A stretch of 49,902 nucleotides of DNA, taken from Candidatus Iainarchaeum sp. (GTDB taxonomy: Archaea > Iainarchaeota > Iainarchaeia > JAGGVJ01). The notes beneath the pieces are model-generated. The model ran no database searches. It was not told the DNA's origin and saw only the letters and a list, made by a program, of their open reading frames with translations. The DNA lies in assembly GCA_021158055.1 (NCBI GenBank), contig JAGGVJ010000013.1, forward strand, positions 1 through 49,902. The letters are read 5' to 3'. This document shows positions 23,888-33,723 of this stretch, in pieces (position 1 is the stretch's first letter; every line of letters begins with the position of its first letter). The position numbers and the translations under genes were made by a program.

Positions 23888-26341
23888 ATGGTTTTTGCAA
23901 AGAAAAAACAATTTATTTTATGGTTTGACCAGATCGGGATAGATGACGTTTCAATTGTCGGGGGGAAAAATGCTTCCCTTGGGGAGATGTATCAGAATTT
24001 GACTGCAAGGGGAATAAATGTTCCGAACGGGTTTGCAATCACTGCTTACGCATACCGGTATTTTATTGAAAAAGCAGGGATAGAAGATACAATAAAAGAA
24101 ATCCTTTCAGACCTTGACACTCACGACATTGACAACTTGATGACAAAAGGCCAGAAAATCAGGAGCACCATACTCAAGGCAGAGCTTCCAAAAGAGCTCA
24201 ATGAAGTCATCCTGAAAGCGTACAAGGACCTTTCAGACGCTTACAAGACAGAAGACGTGGATGTTGCAGTGAGAAGTTCGGCAACAGCCGAAGACTTGCC
24301 TGACGCAAGTTTTGCAGGACAGCAGGAAACATATCTCAATATTGAAGGTGAATATATGCTTCTTGACGCGTGCAAAAGGTGTTTTGCGTCTCTTTTCACA
24401 AACAGGTCCATTTCGTACCGGGTTGACAAAAATTTTGATCATTTTTCAGTGTATTTGAGCATAGGTGTCCAGAAGATGGTCAGGAGTGACATGGCGTCTT
24501 CAGGAGTCATGTTTTCAATTGACACCGAAAGCGGCTTCAAAGACGTTGTCCTGATTAACGGCGCATACGGTCTCGGTGAAAACGTGGTTCAGGGAGCAGT
24601 CAACCCGGACGAGTTTTATGTTGCGAAAGCCACGCTTGGTCTTGGAAAAAGGCCGATAGTGAGCAAGAAGATCGGCACAAAAAGAATAAAGATGGTTTAT
24701 TCAAAAGACAGCAACATTCCGACAAAAAACATTCCTGTTTCTGAAAAAGACAGGCATAAGTTTGTCATTTCAGACGACGAGGTTTTGACTCTTGCAAAAT
24801 GGGCTGTTGAGATAGAAGACTATTATTCTCAAAAAGCAGGTCATTTTAAGCCCATGGACATGGAGTGGGCAAAAGACGGCCAGACAAACCAGTTGTTTGT
24901 TGTTCAGGCAAGGCCTGAAACAGTTCAGTCGCAGAGAAACAGGCTGATTCTTGAAGACTATGAGCTGAAGCTTGAAAAAGAAGCGGTAATACTCACAAGC
25001 GGAAGGAGCGTAGGGGACAAAATCGGGCAGGGACGGGCAAATATCATAAAAGATGTCCAGGATATAAAGAATTTTAAGAAAGGGGAAGTTTTGGTGACTG
25101 AAATGACTGACCCTGACTGGGAGCCGATAATGAAAATTGCATCAGCCATCGTGACCGAGCGCGGCGGAAGGACGTGTCACGCCGCGATTGTTTCAAGGGA
25201 ACTTGGTATACCGTGCATTGTCGGAACAGAAAACGCAACAAGAGCAGTAAAAAACAAGACTTATGTCACTGCTTCGTGTTCGCAGGGAGAAACAGGTTTT
25301 GTGTATGAAGGAAAAATTCCTTTTGAAATTCAAAAAATAAACCTTGAAAACGTGCCATCCACAAAGACAAAAATAATGATGAACATCGGAATCCCGTCCA
25401 GGTCGTTTGAGCAAAGTTTTATTCCAAACGACGGCGTGGGTCTTGCAAGGGAAGAGTTCATAATTAACTCGCACATAAAAATTCACCCTCTTGCTCTTTT
25501 GAACTACGAAAACCTTTTAAGCACTAAAATAATTCATCAAATTGACAGGCTGACGGTCGGTTACGATGACAAGGCAGAGTTTTTTGTCGACAAGCTGTCC
25601 CAGGGCGTTGCAATGATCGCAGCTGCTTTTTATCCAAAGGACGTGATTGTGCGTTTGTCTGATTTTAAAAGCAATGAATATGCAAACCTTGTCGGTGGAG
25701 AACTTTTTGAACCAAAGGAGTCAAACCCAATGATCGGGTGGCGCGGGTCTTCCCGTTACTACAGCAAAAAATACAGGGACGCGTTTGCTTTGGAGTGCAT
25801 GGCGCTGAAAAGGGTAAGGGGCACAATGGGTTTTACAAACGTGAAAATAATGGTTCCTTTCTGCAGGACTGTTGAGGAAGGCAAAAAAGTAATTGCTGAA
25901 ATGAAAAAAAACGGCCTTGAACGTGGGAAAAACGGCCTTGAAGTGTATGTGATGTGTGAGATACCGTCAAACGTGATTCTTGCAGACCAGTTCAGCGAAA
26001 TCTTTGACGGTTTCAGCATCGGCTCAAATGACCTGACCCAGTTGACTCTTGGCCTTGACCGCGATTCCGAACTTGTGTCAAGCATTTACGATGAAAGAAA
26101 CGAGGCAGTAAAAAGGCTTATTTCGCAGGTCATTTCAACTGCAAAAAAACACAAGAGGAAGATAGGCATTTGCGGCCAGGCACCATCTGATTTCCCTGAA
26201 TTTGCAGAGTTTTTGGTTGAGTGCGGCATAGACAGCATTTCACTGAACCCAGATTCGCTTGTAAAAACCCGCCTGAGAATAGCAAAAAAAGAAGCGGCTT
26301 TGAAAAAAGAAAAAGGCAAAAAGACTAAAGTCAAAAAATAG
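23888..26341 (+). CDS. ppsA: Phosphoenolpyruvate synthase
   Basis: Makes PEP from pyruvate, ATP and water in gluconeogenesis. The 817-residue protein has the N-terminal ATP-grasp domain (VGGKNASLGEMY, AVRSSATAEDLPDASFAGQQETYL), the phosphohistidine swivel motif GGRTCHAAIVSRELGIPCIVG and the C-terminal PEP-binding barrel (GSNDLTQLTLGLDRDS, CGQAPSD). ATG 23888 (MVFAKKKQF) is preferred over the upstream open frame, which is a hydrophobic stretch with no family match. The tail is Lys-rich. It starts about 100 bp after tRNA-Ala. Confidence 0.95.
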   Translation: MVFAKKKQFILWFDQIGIDDVSIVGGKNASLGEMYQNLTARGINVPNGFAITAYAYRYFIEKAGIEDTIKEILSDLDTHDIDNLMTKGQKIRSTILKAELPKELNEVILKAYKDLSDAYKTEDVDVAVRSSATAEDLPDASFAGQQETYLNIEGEYMLLDACKRCFASLFTNRSISYRVDKNFDHFSVYLSIGVQKMVRSDMASSGVMFSIDTESGFKDVVLINGAYGLGENVVQGAVNPDEFYVAKATLGLGKRPIVSKKIGTKRIKMVYSKDSNIPTKNIPVSEKDRHKFVISDDEVLTLAKWAVEIEDYYSQKAGHFKPMDMEWAKDGQTNQLFVVQARPETVQSQRNRLILEDYELKLEKEAVILTSGRSVGDKIGQGRANIIKDVQDIKNFKKGEVLVTEMTDPDWEPIMKIASAIVTERGGRTCHAAIVSRELGIPCIVGTENATRAVKNKTYVTASCSQGETGFVYEGKIPFEIQKINLENVPSTKTKIMMNIGIPSRSFEQSFIPNDGVGLAREEFIINSHIKIHPLALLNYENLLSTKIIHQIDRLTVGYDDKAEFFVDKLSQGVAMIAAAFYPKDVIVRLSDFKSNEYANLVGGELFEPKESNPMIGWRGSSRYYSKKYRDAFALECMALKRVRGTMGFTNVKIMVPFCRTVEEGKKVIAEMKKNGLERGKNGLEVYVMCEIPSNVILADQFSEIFDGFSIGSNDLTQLTLGLDRDSELVSSIYDERNEAVKRLISQVISTAKKHKRKIGICGQAPSDFPEFAEFLVECGIDSISLNPDSLVKTRLRIAKKEAALKKEKGKKTKVKK

Positions 26342-26378
26342 GCAGCTGAAGATTTGAATAAAATCTCAACAGAGGTAT

Positions 26379-26948
26379 TTACAAAAACTCTTCTGAAAAC
26401 CGTTTTTCCTGTTTTTTTGAGGAGTTGTTGTTTTCAGGGTGGGCTGGTCCTTCGCCGGCAATCGGAAAAGTTTTTTCAGTTTTTTCATCTGCAGGCAGTT
26501 CAGGTGGTTGTTTGTTTTTTACCTGTTTTATAAGCTCTTCCATGACGTCGTATTTTTCAACAGCGGTGGTTTCGTCTGCTTGCGTGTCTGAAAAAAAGTT
26601 TTTTTCAGTTGCGGTTTCATCAGGAAAAACCTTTGTTTTGTTGTTGTCAAAATACATTGTGTCTCCGGCTGCTTTCGCGCTGAAGCTTTTGTCTGGCTGT
26701 TGAGGTTTTTTAAGCCGTTCAAAAATACTTTCGTCAAGTAAGCTGTTGCCAAAAGGTTTAATGTTGTCTGCTTTGCCAAGATTGTCTGCTCTGTCAGAGT
26801 CGCCTGCTCTTTTCCTGTGTTCCCTTGTGAACAGCTTTAACTCACTGATGTCTATTTTCGCATTCTTTCTTGCGCTTTTCCAAAGATGGATGTTGATGAA
26901 AATCAATATTATGTCCGCTGCACCCATCACAATAGTAGCAAAGTCCAT
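26379..26948 (-). CDS. Membrane-anchored low-complexity protein, unknown
   Basis: From ATG 26948 the protein has 189 residues: one N-terminal membrane helix (DFATIVMGAADIILIFINI), then a basic stretch (KSARKNAKI) and a long polar, Lys/Glu/Asp/Pro-rich cytoplasmic region with no recognised domain. The frame runs 28 codons further upstream into the AT-rich promoter region, which is unlikely to be coding. A box A-like TTATATA near 26981-26990 fits a very short leader. It diverges from nothing nearby and is in the same direction as the DUF389 gene. Confidence 0.5.
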   Translation of the reverse strand: MDFATIVMGAADIILIFINIHLWKSARKNAKIDISELKLFTREHRKRAGDSDRADNLGKADNIKPFGNSLLDESIFERLKKPQQPDKSFSAKAAGDTMYFDNNKTKVFPDETATEKNFFSDTQADETTAVEKYDVMEELIKQVKNKQPPELPADEKTEKTFPIAGEGPAHPENNNSSKKQEKRFSEEFL

Positions 26949-27068
26949 AAGATCACTATTTACTACTGTGAGGTTACAAATATATAAATATTTGCAAATA
27001 TTATTCAAAATTGTTTTTCGGGCAGAATTCAAGGAATTTGTGTTTTAATTCAAAGATATAAGAGCTTG

Positions 27069-28376
27069 CTAGAAATTTTGCACTTTTATTAGCGTGACGT
27101 TTATTTCAAACGGAATATTGAATTTTTCAGTCATTTTTTTTTCAAGGGCTTTGTTGTCAAAAAACAGGATTTCTTGTTCGGAGTAAGCTGTCACGTTGAC
27201 TGTTATGAAATTGCTTGAGTTAGTCAGCGCGAATTTTTCAATCTTTAGACCGGCGTTGGTAAAGCTGTCAGTGATTTGTTTTTTTGCCTGGGTTTCAATT
27301 GTTTTGTTGTGAACGGTGTTTAGTGTCATGTATGCAATGGGGATTGAAAAAACCAGTATAAGGAAAAAAGTGTATTTTACTGCAGTGCCGAGATTTGAAA
27401 TTGCTTTTTTTTCGTTTGTTGTCCAGCGGGGTCTTATTCCGCGCAGCCAGAAAACGACCATGGCAGCGAAAGCCATTGTGATCATGTTTATGGTCATCAA
27501 AAGCAACGCGTTGAAACTTAAAAATATTGTGGCTTCTCCGGAAAGAAACATCGCAAGCAATATTCCTGTTGTTGATGCGGGAGGCAGGAAAGCGGCTGCC
27601 ACCGCAACCCCCACGAGGCTTTCGTCAAATTTGGAAGTGAAAGCGAATGCCGCTGCAATTCCCGCTGCAAGCGCTATGCTTACGTCCAGCACTGTCGGGT
27701 TTGTTCTTGTTATGATTTCGCTGGTGAGTGTGGCCCAGGGAAAAAAGAGGGTTACGATTACTGAGAAAATGATCACTGTAAATATTCCGAAAATCAGCCC
27801 GACAACGCTTTTTTTGAACAGGTCAAAGTCACCGACGTTTATGCTGAATGCCGCTGATATCAACGGCTGAAGAAACGGCGAAACAATCATTGAGCCGACC
27901 ACGACTGCCATGTTGTTTGCAAGAAGCCCGAGGGTTGCAAGCATTCCTGCAAGGAAACAAAGCAGCATGTAATCAATTGTTATCTTGAAGGAATTTGCAC
28001 TCACATACAGGTCGTCAAATGAAATGTGTGGGATTAGGATGTCATTAAGTTTTTTTCCGTTTGAGAAAATGTCTTTGAAGTAACTGGCGTGTTTTTTTGG
28101 GGCGTCAAGTTCCCCTACTTCGGGTTCGTTCTTGGGTTTTGACCCATTTTCTTCAACAAGGGTTACTTGCGTGTACGCTGAGCATTTTTTCACAAATTTG
28201 TCTATTTTGGCAATTAAGTTGTCGAATTGTTCTTTGTTGACTGTGAATGTGAATATGGCATTGTCTGTTTCAAGGTCGGCGTTTTTTAGTTTTGATATCG
28301 TTGCCCCGGTTGATTTTGCAAGGGTTTCAAGGTAAGAACCGTATTTTTCCCCGATGGTTACGCGTATTTTTTTCAT
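27069..28376 (-). CDS. DUF389 (TIGR00341-type) membrane protein
   Basis: A 435-residue protein of the DUF389 family. An N-terminal ferredoxin-like soluble domain of about 90 residues is followed by roughly eight membrane segments starting at residue 130, including the conserved NNMAVVVGSMIVSPFLQPLISAAFSI block (cut here to fit: MIVSPFLQPL) and AAAFLPPASTTG. The C-terminal 80 residues form another soluble beta-rich domain. Function is unknown; a transporter-like role is often assumed. The neighbouring minus-strand unknown is 121 bp downstream. Confidence 0.82.
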   Translation of the reverse strand: MKKIRVTIGEKYGSYLETLAKSTGATISKLKNADLETDNAIFTFTVNKEQFDNLIAKIDKFVKKCSAYTQVTLVEENGSKPKNEPEVGELDAPKKHASYFKDIFSNGKKLNDILIPHISFDDLYVSANSFKITIDYMLLCFLAGMLATLGLLANNMAVVVGSMIVSPFLQPLISAAFSINVGDFDLFKKSVVGLIFGIFTVIIFSVIVTLFFPWATLTSEIITRTNPTVLDVSIALAAGIAAAFAFTSKFDESLVGVAVAAAFLPPASTTGILLAMFLSGEATIFLSFNALLLMTINMITMAFAAMVVFWLRGIRPRWTTNEKKAISNLGTAVKYTFFLILVFSIPIAYMTLNTVHNKTIETQAKKQITDSFTNAGLKIEKFALTNSSNFITVNVTAYSEQEILFFDNKALEKKMTEKFNIPFEINVTLIKVQNF

Positions 28377-28620
28377 TTCAGTCAGCCACAGTCAGACAGT
28401 TTCAGTGTTTCGGTTACCCGTTTCAATGTTTCAATAATGATTTGTTTTGTAATCTGATAATTAGTTGCAAAGTAGTTACTATCATAAAAATATTTTGTAT
28501 GTGAAAATAAACATATAAGTTATATAAGTTGTTTTTTAGGAACTGAACTTTTGTAATTTTGCCGGCTTGTCTGTTGTTGTTCACTTGTTGCAATGGTATG
28601 AAAACCGTGAAATGAGAATG

Positions 28621-28630
28621 GTTTAAATAT
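28621..28630 (+). promoter_or_regulatory. Box A of the pilus operon, leaderless promoter
   Basis: GTTTAAATAT is centred about 28 nt before the ATPase ATG and no ribosome binding site intervenes, so the operon probably begins with a leaderless start. Confidence 0.5.
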
Positions 28631-28653
28631 GATAAGGCATTTACTTTTAAAAT

Positions 28654-31600
28654 ATGAGGAAAGTGAAACTTAGGCGAATTGTCAAGTATGTGAAATCAAA
28701 GCACGACGATTATTTGGCTAAACATCAAAAGGAATCTTTACTTAAAGTTAAGCCTGTTAAAAAGGTCAAAAAGCCTGTTAAATCACAAAAAAAGCTATTT
28801 AAGTCAACTAAATCTGTTAAAAATCCTGTTGCAAAAAAACCCGCGCGTGTTTTAAAAAAGCAAAAAGAAGTTTCCAAAAGGGTTTTGAAGAAGGTTCTTG
28901 GGAAGAAGTTGAAGGTGAAGGTTTCGAAGAAGTTTTCCAAAAAGGTTTCTAAAAAAGTTCCTAAGAAGGTTTCGAAGGTAAGGGTTTCTAAAAAAGTTCC
29001 TAAGAAGGTTTCTGGGAAGAAGTTGAAGGTAAGGGTTTCTAAAAAAGTTCCTAAGAAGGTTTCCAAAGTAGAAAAACGAAAGCCAATTGTTAAAAAGAGA
29101 AGAACTGTGTTCTCAAAAGCGGTGGGGATACCAGGCGGTATAATACATGCGTTGGAAAACACTGCCACTGACGCAACTGAAAGAACTTTTTCGGCAGTTT
29201 CCGCAATAAGAAGAGAACTTGATGAAATAAAAGTCCACATACACCATTCCAAAAAATCAACTGGAAGAATAAAAAAAAAGCCGGCGTCAAAAGGAACCCG
29301 CGCAAAATCAAGTTCATTGAAAGGAAAGAAAAGCACAGAATTGCTGAAAACCAAAAAAACCGGAAAAATCCAGGCACATGCGGGTTTAGACAAGGAAAAA
29401 TGTGTTTTTCCGAAAATTGAAGCCGAAGTAGAACTGCTTTCAAGAGAAGAACTGAAAATTGATTTAGAAGAAAAAATAAAAATTCTTGAAAACCTTCAAA
29501 GAAAACTCATGTCAAGTGTGTTGACCTCGCACGACGTGCTTGCAAAGTTCAGCAAAAAAAGATTTGATTTGAAGGAAGGCGATTCGGTTGAATCGCTCAG
29601 TGCCGAAAGAGACAAATTAACCAACATGATAAGTCTTACAAAAATAAAGTATTACAAAAGACAAATAGACAGCCCGACTTTTAACAAACTGAATTCTGAG
29701 CATTTATCCCGCTTGATTGAAGTGGAATCGAGAATGAAGCTATTGAAAAAAGGTTCTCCTGAAAAAAAACAGGGTTATGCATCCGAACAAAAAAACATTG
29801 TTACTGCAGACCTGAAGACATCAGAAGTAAAAGCAATAGCTAAAAAAATATCTGAGAACAGTGAAAAAGACACCATGTCCCTTTCAGACAGTATTGACGA
29901 GCTGAAACAAGTCATACTCTCAAAAAAAGAGACAGACGCCGATGAACAGAAAAAACAGAAGATTAATTCTTCAGGTGATGTTCAAGTGGTTTCCGAAACA
30001 GCCGCGGTTTTAAGCGGGTCAACTCAAAAAGGGAAAATTCCTTATGATAGGAAAGGTTTTCAGATGCCGTCAATTGCAAACCTGCCGACGGAAGTTGTTG
30101 AGAAGTCAATGTTTATTGAGTCAACTTCACCGCTAAGAAAACTGGAAAAAAAGTCAGCAGTAAAAGAAAAATTGATCGGCAAGGCCAAGTTTGATAAAAA
30201 ATACCCTATTAAAAAAGAGGGGGTCAGCGTACGGGTATATTGGGATGAAAAGGAAAAAAGCTCAAAATACATGGTTTCGGAACCGGAGTTGAGTCCGGAA
30301 GAAAAACCTATTCTTAATAGCCTTAAAGAAGAAGTGATGGATGTTGTCCAAAGCGACCTTTATTCCCTTGAGTCGCAAAACAAAGCCAAAGACTACCTTA
30401 ATGAAAAAATAGACCGGGCATGCCAGTCCCTGAATATCAAAAATAAGTTAAGCATAAAAAAATACAGGTACTACATTTTGAGGGATTTTGTCGGCTACGG
30501 AAAAATAGACCCGATTATGAATGACCCGAACATTGAAGACCTTGGATGTGACGGTTTCAACATACCCGTGTATTTAAGGCACAGGAAATACGGGGCTTTG
30601 AAAACAAATATAGCGTTTGAAAAAAAAGAACTCAAGTCATTTGTGGTAAGGCTGTCACAGCGGGCAAACAAATTTATTTCTTTTGCCCAGCCGCTGATGG
30701 ACGGCAGTCTTCCGGACGGAAGTAGGGTGCAGGCTACTTTTGGAGGGGATGTGTCTCCGAAAGGTCCGTCTTTTTCAATAAGAAAATTCAAGGAAAACCC
30801 AGTGAGTCCGGTTGAATTGATTTTAAACGGCACATTGAGCGAAGGGATGATGGCTTTTTTCTGGCTGTCGATTGAATACGGTCTTTCAGTGATTATTGCA
30901 GGCGGAACAGCGACCGGAAAAACAACTCTTTTGAACGCGATATCTCTTTTTATTCCCCCTGATTTTAAAATAGTTTCGATTGAAGACACACCAGAACTTA
31001 ATATCCCCCACGATAACTGGATACAGAGCGTTTCAAGAATCGGTTATGGTCCGTCTTCTCTTTCAGGTGAAAGATACGGTGAAGTTACCATGTTCGACCT
31101 TTTGAGAGCCGCGTTCAGGCAAAGGCCGGATTATGTTCTTGTCGGCGAAGTAAGGGGAAAAGAAGCGTATGTGCTTTTCCAGGGAATGGCTTCAGGTCAC
31201 GCTTCACTTGGAACAATGCACTCAAACTCGATTGAAGACCTTATAAGCAGGCTTCAGACGCCACCGATAAACCTGCCGCCTTCGCTCATAAAAGTCCTTG
31301 ATTTGATTGTAATCCAATCACTGACTCCCTTAAGAGGCAAAAGCGCCAGAAGAACAAAAGAAATAATTGAGATTCACGACGTTGACATGGAAACTGACAA
31401 GCCGAACGTAAACAAGGTCTACAGGTGGGATCCGAGAGCAGATGAATTTTATTTTTCCGAAGTGAGCTTCAAAGTAAACGAAATCAGCGAAAGAACAGGC
31501 ATTAGCAGCAAAGTGCTCCAGGAAGAACTGCACAGGAGAACAGATGTCTTGAGATGGATGATAAAAAACAACACCACTGACTTTCTTTCTGTTTCAAAAA

Positions 31601-31761
31601 TAATTGCTGATTATTATCAGGATCGCGAAGGAGTGATGAAAAGAGTAAACCTCAGCAATATGGCAAAAATCAAAAAAGACAATCTTAAAGGTCCTTATGA
31701 AGAACTGTCGCCGCCGGCAAATGAGTCGCCGCCAGCAGATGACAATCAGAAAATTGCGTGA
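28654..31761 (+). CDS. Type II/IV secretion (pilus) ATPase with lysine-rich N-terminal extension
   Basis: A 1035-residue protein. The C-terminal half (from about 550) is a normal archaeal FlaI/TadA/GspE-type ATPase: LRDFVGYGKIDPIMNDPNIED, Walker A GGTATGKTT at about 750-758, Asp box and Walker B-like RPDYVLVGEVRGKEA at about 825-838, and the His box GHASLGTMHSNS. The first about 270 residues are extraordinarily basic, with repeated VSKKVPKKVSK modules (about 95-140), then an amphipathic helix (HALENTATDATERTFSAV) and further Lys-rich sequence. Residues 270-370 are predicted coiled coil (YKRQIDSPTFNKLNSEHL). It powers assembly of the pilin-like proteins downstream. The basic tail is unlike ordinary family members and may bind nucleic acid, membrane or polyphosphate. 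Confidence 0.9.
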   Translation: MRKVKLRRIVKYVKSKHDDYLAKHQKESLLKVKPVKKVKKPVKSQKKLFKSTKSVKNPVAKKPARVLKKQKEVSKRVLKKVLGKKLKVKVSKKFSKKVSKKVPKKVSKVRVSKKVPKKVSGKKLKVRVSKKVPKKVSKVEKRKPIVKKRRTVFSKAVGIPGGIIHALENTATDATERTFSAVSAIRRELDEIKVHIHHSKKSTGRIKKKPASKGTRAKSSSLKGKKSTELLKTKKTGKIQAHAGLDKEKCVFPKIEAEVELLSREELKIDLEEKIKILENLQRKLMSSVLTSHDVLAKFSKKRFDLKEGDSVESLSAERDKLTNMISLTKIKYYKRQIDSPTFNKLNSEHLSRLIEVESRMKLLKKGSPEKKQGYASEQKNIVTADLKTSEVKAIAKKISENSEKDTMSLSDSIDELKQVILSKKETDADEQKKQKINSSGDVQVVSETAAVLSGSTQKGKIPYDRKGFQMPSIANLPTEVVEKSMFIESTSPLRKLEKKSAVKEKLIGKAKFDKKYPIKKEGVSVRVYWDEKEKSSKYMVSEPELSPEEKPILNSLKEEVMDVVQSDLYSLESQNKAKDYLNEKIDRACQSLNIKNKLSIKKYRYYILRDFVGYGKIDPIMNDPNIEDLGCDGFNIPVYLRHRKYGALKTNIAFEKKELKSFVVRLSQRANKFISFAQPLMDGSLPDGSRVQATFGGDVSPKGPSFSIRKFKENPVSPVELILNGTLSEGMMAFFWLSIEYGLSVIIAGGTATGKTTLLNAISLFIPPDFKIVSIEDTPELNIPHDNWIQSVSRIGYGPSSLSGERYGEVTMFDLLRAAFRQRPDYVLVGEVRGKEAYVLFQGMASGHASLGTMHSNSIEDLISRLQTPPINLPPSLIKVLDLIVIQSLTPLRGKSARRTKEIIEIHDVDMETDKPNVNKVYRWDPRADEFYFSEVSFKVNEISERTGISSKVLQEELHRRTDVLRWMIKNNTTDFLSVSKIIADYYQDREGVMKRVNLSNMAKIKKDNLKGPYEELSPPANESPPADDNQKIA
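28944..29063 (+). repeat. 30-bp identical repeats within the ATPase gene
   Basis: An identical 30-bp block beginning GGTTTCTAAAAAAGTTCCTA occurs at 28944, 28983 and 29034, encoding VSKKVPKKVS. A second block, GGGAAGAAGTTGAAGGT, occurs at 28900 and 29014. The repeats build the basic N-terminal domain in frame. Confidence 0.9.
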
Positions 31762-31897
31762 TGATGTCAATATGTCAATTAAAAGTTCACACGGACCATC
31801 AATATTAAAAGTGAAGGTTATTTGATTGACAAAATAGATCAACTGATTGAAGGTGTAAAAAATTAAAGAAAAAAACGAGCTCCTGGAAACTTATGTC

Positions 31898-32800
31898 TTG
31901 TACTGCTCAAGGATAATGTCATTTATCCTGGGGAGAAAAATTCATTTCATGGACTCGATGAAACAAACATATATGTCTGCAAACATTTCGCATTCCATGA
32001 ACAGTTATGCTTCGGCACTGTTTGTCACTACTGTTTTGGTCGGGTTGGTTTTCTTTTTGGCTGGAATAGGTCTGTTTTCTTTTTTTCTTCCAATGGTAAT
32101 TAATTTTCCAAACAGTTTTGTTTTTACAGTCCTTGTTTTTTTGATGTCACTGCTTTTAGGGGTTCTTTTTGGAGCGGTTGTATTTATGATGATCTATTAT
32201 TACCCGTCACAGCGTATGGATTACAGGCGCAAGAGGATTAACCTTGATATGTCATATGCACTGAGTTACATGGCTTCAATTGCGGGTTCAGGTGTTGCGC
32301 CGCAGGTAGCGTTTAAAATGCTTGCTGAAATAGGCGAATACGGTGAAGTTTCCACGGAAACCAAGCACATAGTCAGGGACCTTGAATTAATGGGAAAAGA
32401 TTTGAACAATGCTCTTGTTGACGCGGCAAAAAGAACACCCAGCACCCAGTTTGCACAAATTCTCATCAGCATCAGGGGAACTTTGCTTGCAGGCGGAAAT
32501 TTTATGATTTACCTTAAAGAAAAAGCACAGGAGCAAATGTTTGCACAACAGCTTCGTGAAAGGCAGTACACAAAAACAATGGAGTTATACTCGGATTTTT
32601 ACACTATACTTGTAGTTGCTGCTCCGCTTTTTATTGTGACGATGGTTCTTGTAATGGGTCTTGTCGGCGGAAGTGAAACTTTGCCGATCCCGGCAATAAA
32701 TGCCATTCAAGTGCTTTCATATTTTATCATTCCCGCGATAAACATTGTGTTTCTTTTCGTGATAAAAAATGAAGCTGAAAGCAGGGGGGTGGTCGGATGA
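31898..32800 (+). CDS. Pilus assembly inner-membrane protein, FlaJ/TadC type (first)
   Basis: A T2SSF-family protein with membrane helices near residues 40-65 and 78-102, a cytoplasmic helical domain (YALSYMASIAGSGVAPQVAF, with RDLELMGKDLNNAL) and two C-terminal helices. It forms the membrane platform that the ATPase acts upon. The called start is TTG 31898. The frame is open upstream to a TAA near 31861; ATG 31916 or 31949 are alternatives. The preceding 50 bp encode a plausible missing N-terminus in another frame, so the 5' end may contain an indel. Confidence 0.8.
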   Translation: MYCSRIMSFILGRKIHFMDSMKQTYMSANISHSMNSYASALFVTTVLVGLVFFLAGIGLFSFFLPMVINFPNSFVFTVLVFLMSLLLGVLFGAVVFMMIYYYPSQRMDYRRKRINLDMSYALSYMASIAGSGVAPQVAFKMLAEIGEYGEVSTETKHIVRDLELMGKDLNNALVDAAKRTPSTQFAQILISIRGTLLAGGNFMIYLKEKAQEQMFAQQLRERQYTKTMELYSDFYTILVVAAPLFIVTMVLVMGLVGGSETLPIPAINAIQVLSYFIIPAINIVFLFVIKNEAESRGVVG

Positions 32801-33669
32801 AACTGAACATGTTTCAAAAAAGACTGCTTTTCGGGATGCTTATCGGTTTAGTTATCATTATCGGAGCTGTTGTTTTTCTTTATGAAACAAGATTTTTCCA
32901 AAGCGGAGTAATACTTGGAATAATGGCTGCAGCAAGTTTCCCTGCAATACTCGGTTACATTGACTTCCAGCGCGTTCAGGTATATGAAAGCAAATTTCCG
33001 ACTTTTTTGATTGATCTTGTTTCGTCAATGGAATCAGATATGACTATACCTCAGGCAATTAACCTGGCGTCGTCAGGGGATTACGGTGCCCTGACACCTC
33101 ACATAAAAAATCTTAACAAAAATATTTCCTGGGGCAAAAGTTTTGAGGAGTCATTGAAAAGGTTTTCATTTGACTGCAATTCACCGGGAATCACCCGTTC
33201 AGTGAGTGTTATTATCGGGGCATACAAGTCAGGCGGGGAAATAAATCAGGTTCTTCGCGCTGTTGCGGAAAACCTTCTCAAGATAAAACAGGTAAAAACC
33301 GAGCGCGCGTCAGACATGCAGACACAGGTAATAACCGGTTACGCAATTTTTATAATTTTTCTTTTTATCATACTTGTCCTGACAAATATTCTGCTTCCTG
33401 CAATCGGCGAAACAGGCAAATTACTGGAGGAAAATATAGAGGGAGGCATGGACCAGTCATTTTTAGGTGAAGGAAACGAAATATTTCAGTTTACAAGTTC
33501 AGAGGAGATTTACCAGTACAAAGTAGTGCTTTTTCATATGTGTCTGATTGAAGGGCTGTTTACGGGATTAATTATCGGGCAAATGACAAGCGGAAACATA
33601 GTGAACGGCGTGAAGCATTCGCTTGTCTTGTTTACAATTGCTTTCATGGTGTTTTCTGTAATAATCTGA
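32797..33669 (+). CDS. Pilus assembly inner-membrane protein, FlaJ/TadC type (second)
   Basis: A second T2SSF-family protein of 290 residues. Two N-terminal helices (about 8-27 and 33-52) precede the helical T2SSF domain (PTFLIDLVSSMESDMTIPQA, SWGKSFEESLKRF, IIGAYKSGGEINQVLRAVAE) and two or three C-terminal helices. It overlaps the previous gene by ATGA. The pair probably acts together, as TadB and TadC do, each contributing half of the platform that is one long protein in archaellum systems. Confidence 0.88.
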   Translation: MKLNMFQKRLLFGMLIGLVIIIGAVVFLYETRFFQSGVILGIMAAASFPAILGYIDFQRVQVYESKFPTFLIDLVSSMESDMTIPQAINLASSGDYGALTPHIKNLNKNISWGKSFEESLKRFSFDCNSPGITRSVSVIIGAYKSGGEINQVLRAVAENLLKIKQVKTERASDMQTQVITGYAIFIIFLFIILVLTNILLPAIGETGKLLEENIEGGMDQSFLGEGNEIFQFTSSEEIYQYKVVLFHMCLIEGLFTGLIIGQMTSGNIVNGVKHSLVLFTIAFMVFSVII

Positions 33670-33723
33670 GAAAATACACACTTAAGTTTCAAAGAAACAT
33701 TAATTAAATCATTAATACTTTTC

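Noticed and set aside
28725-29443. Long minus-strand Phe/Leu-rich ORFs opposite the ATPase gene
   Set aside because: They are antisense shadows of the lysine-rich repeats (AAG/AAA read as CTT/TTT) with no domain or promoter support.
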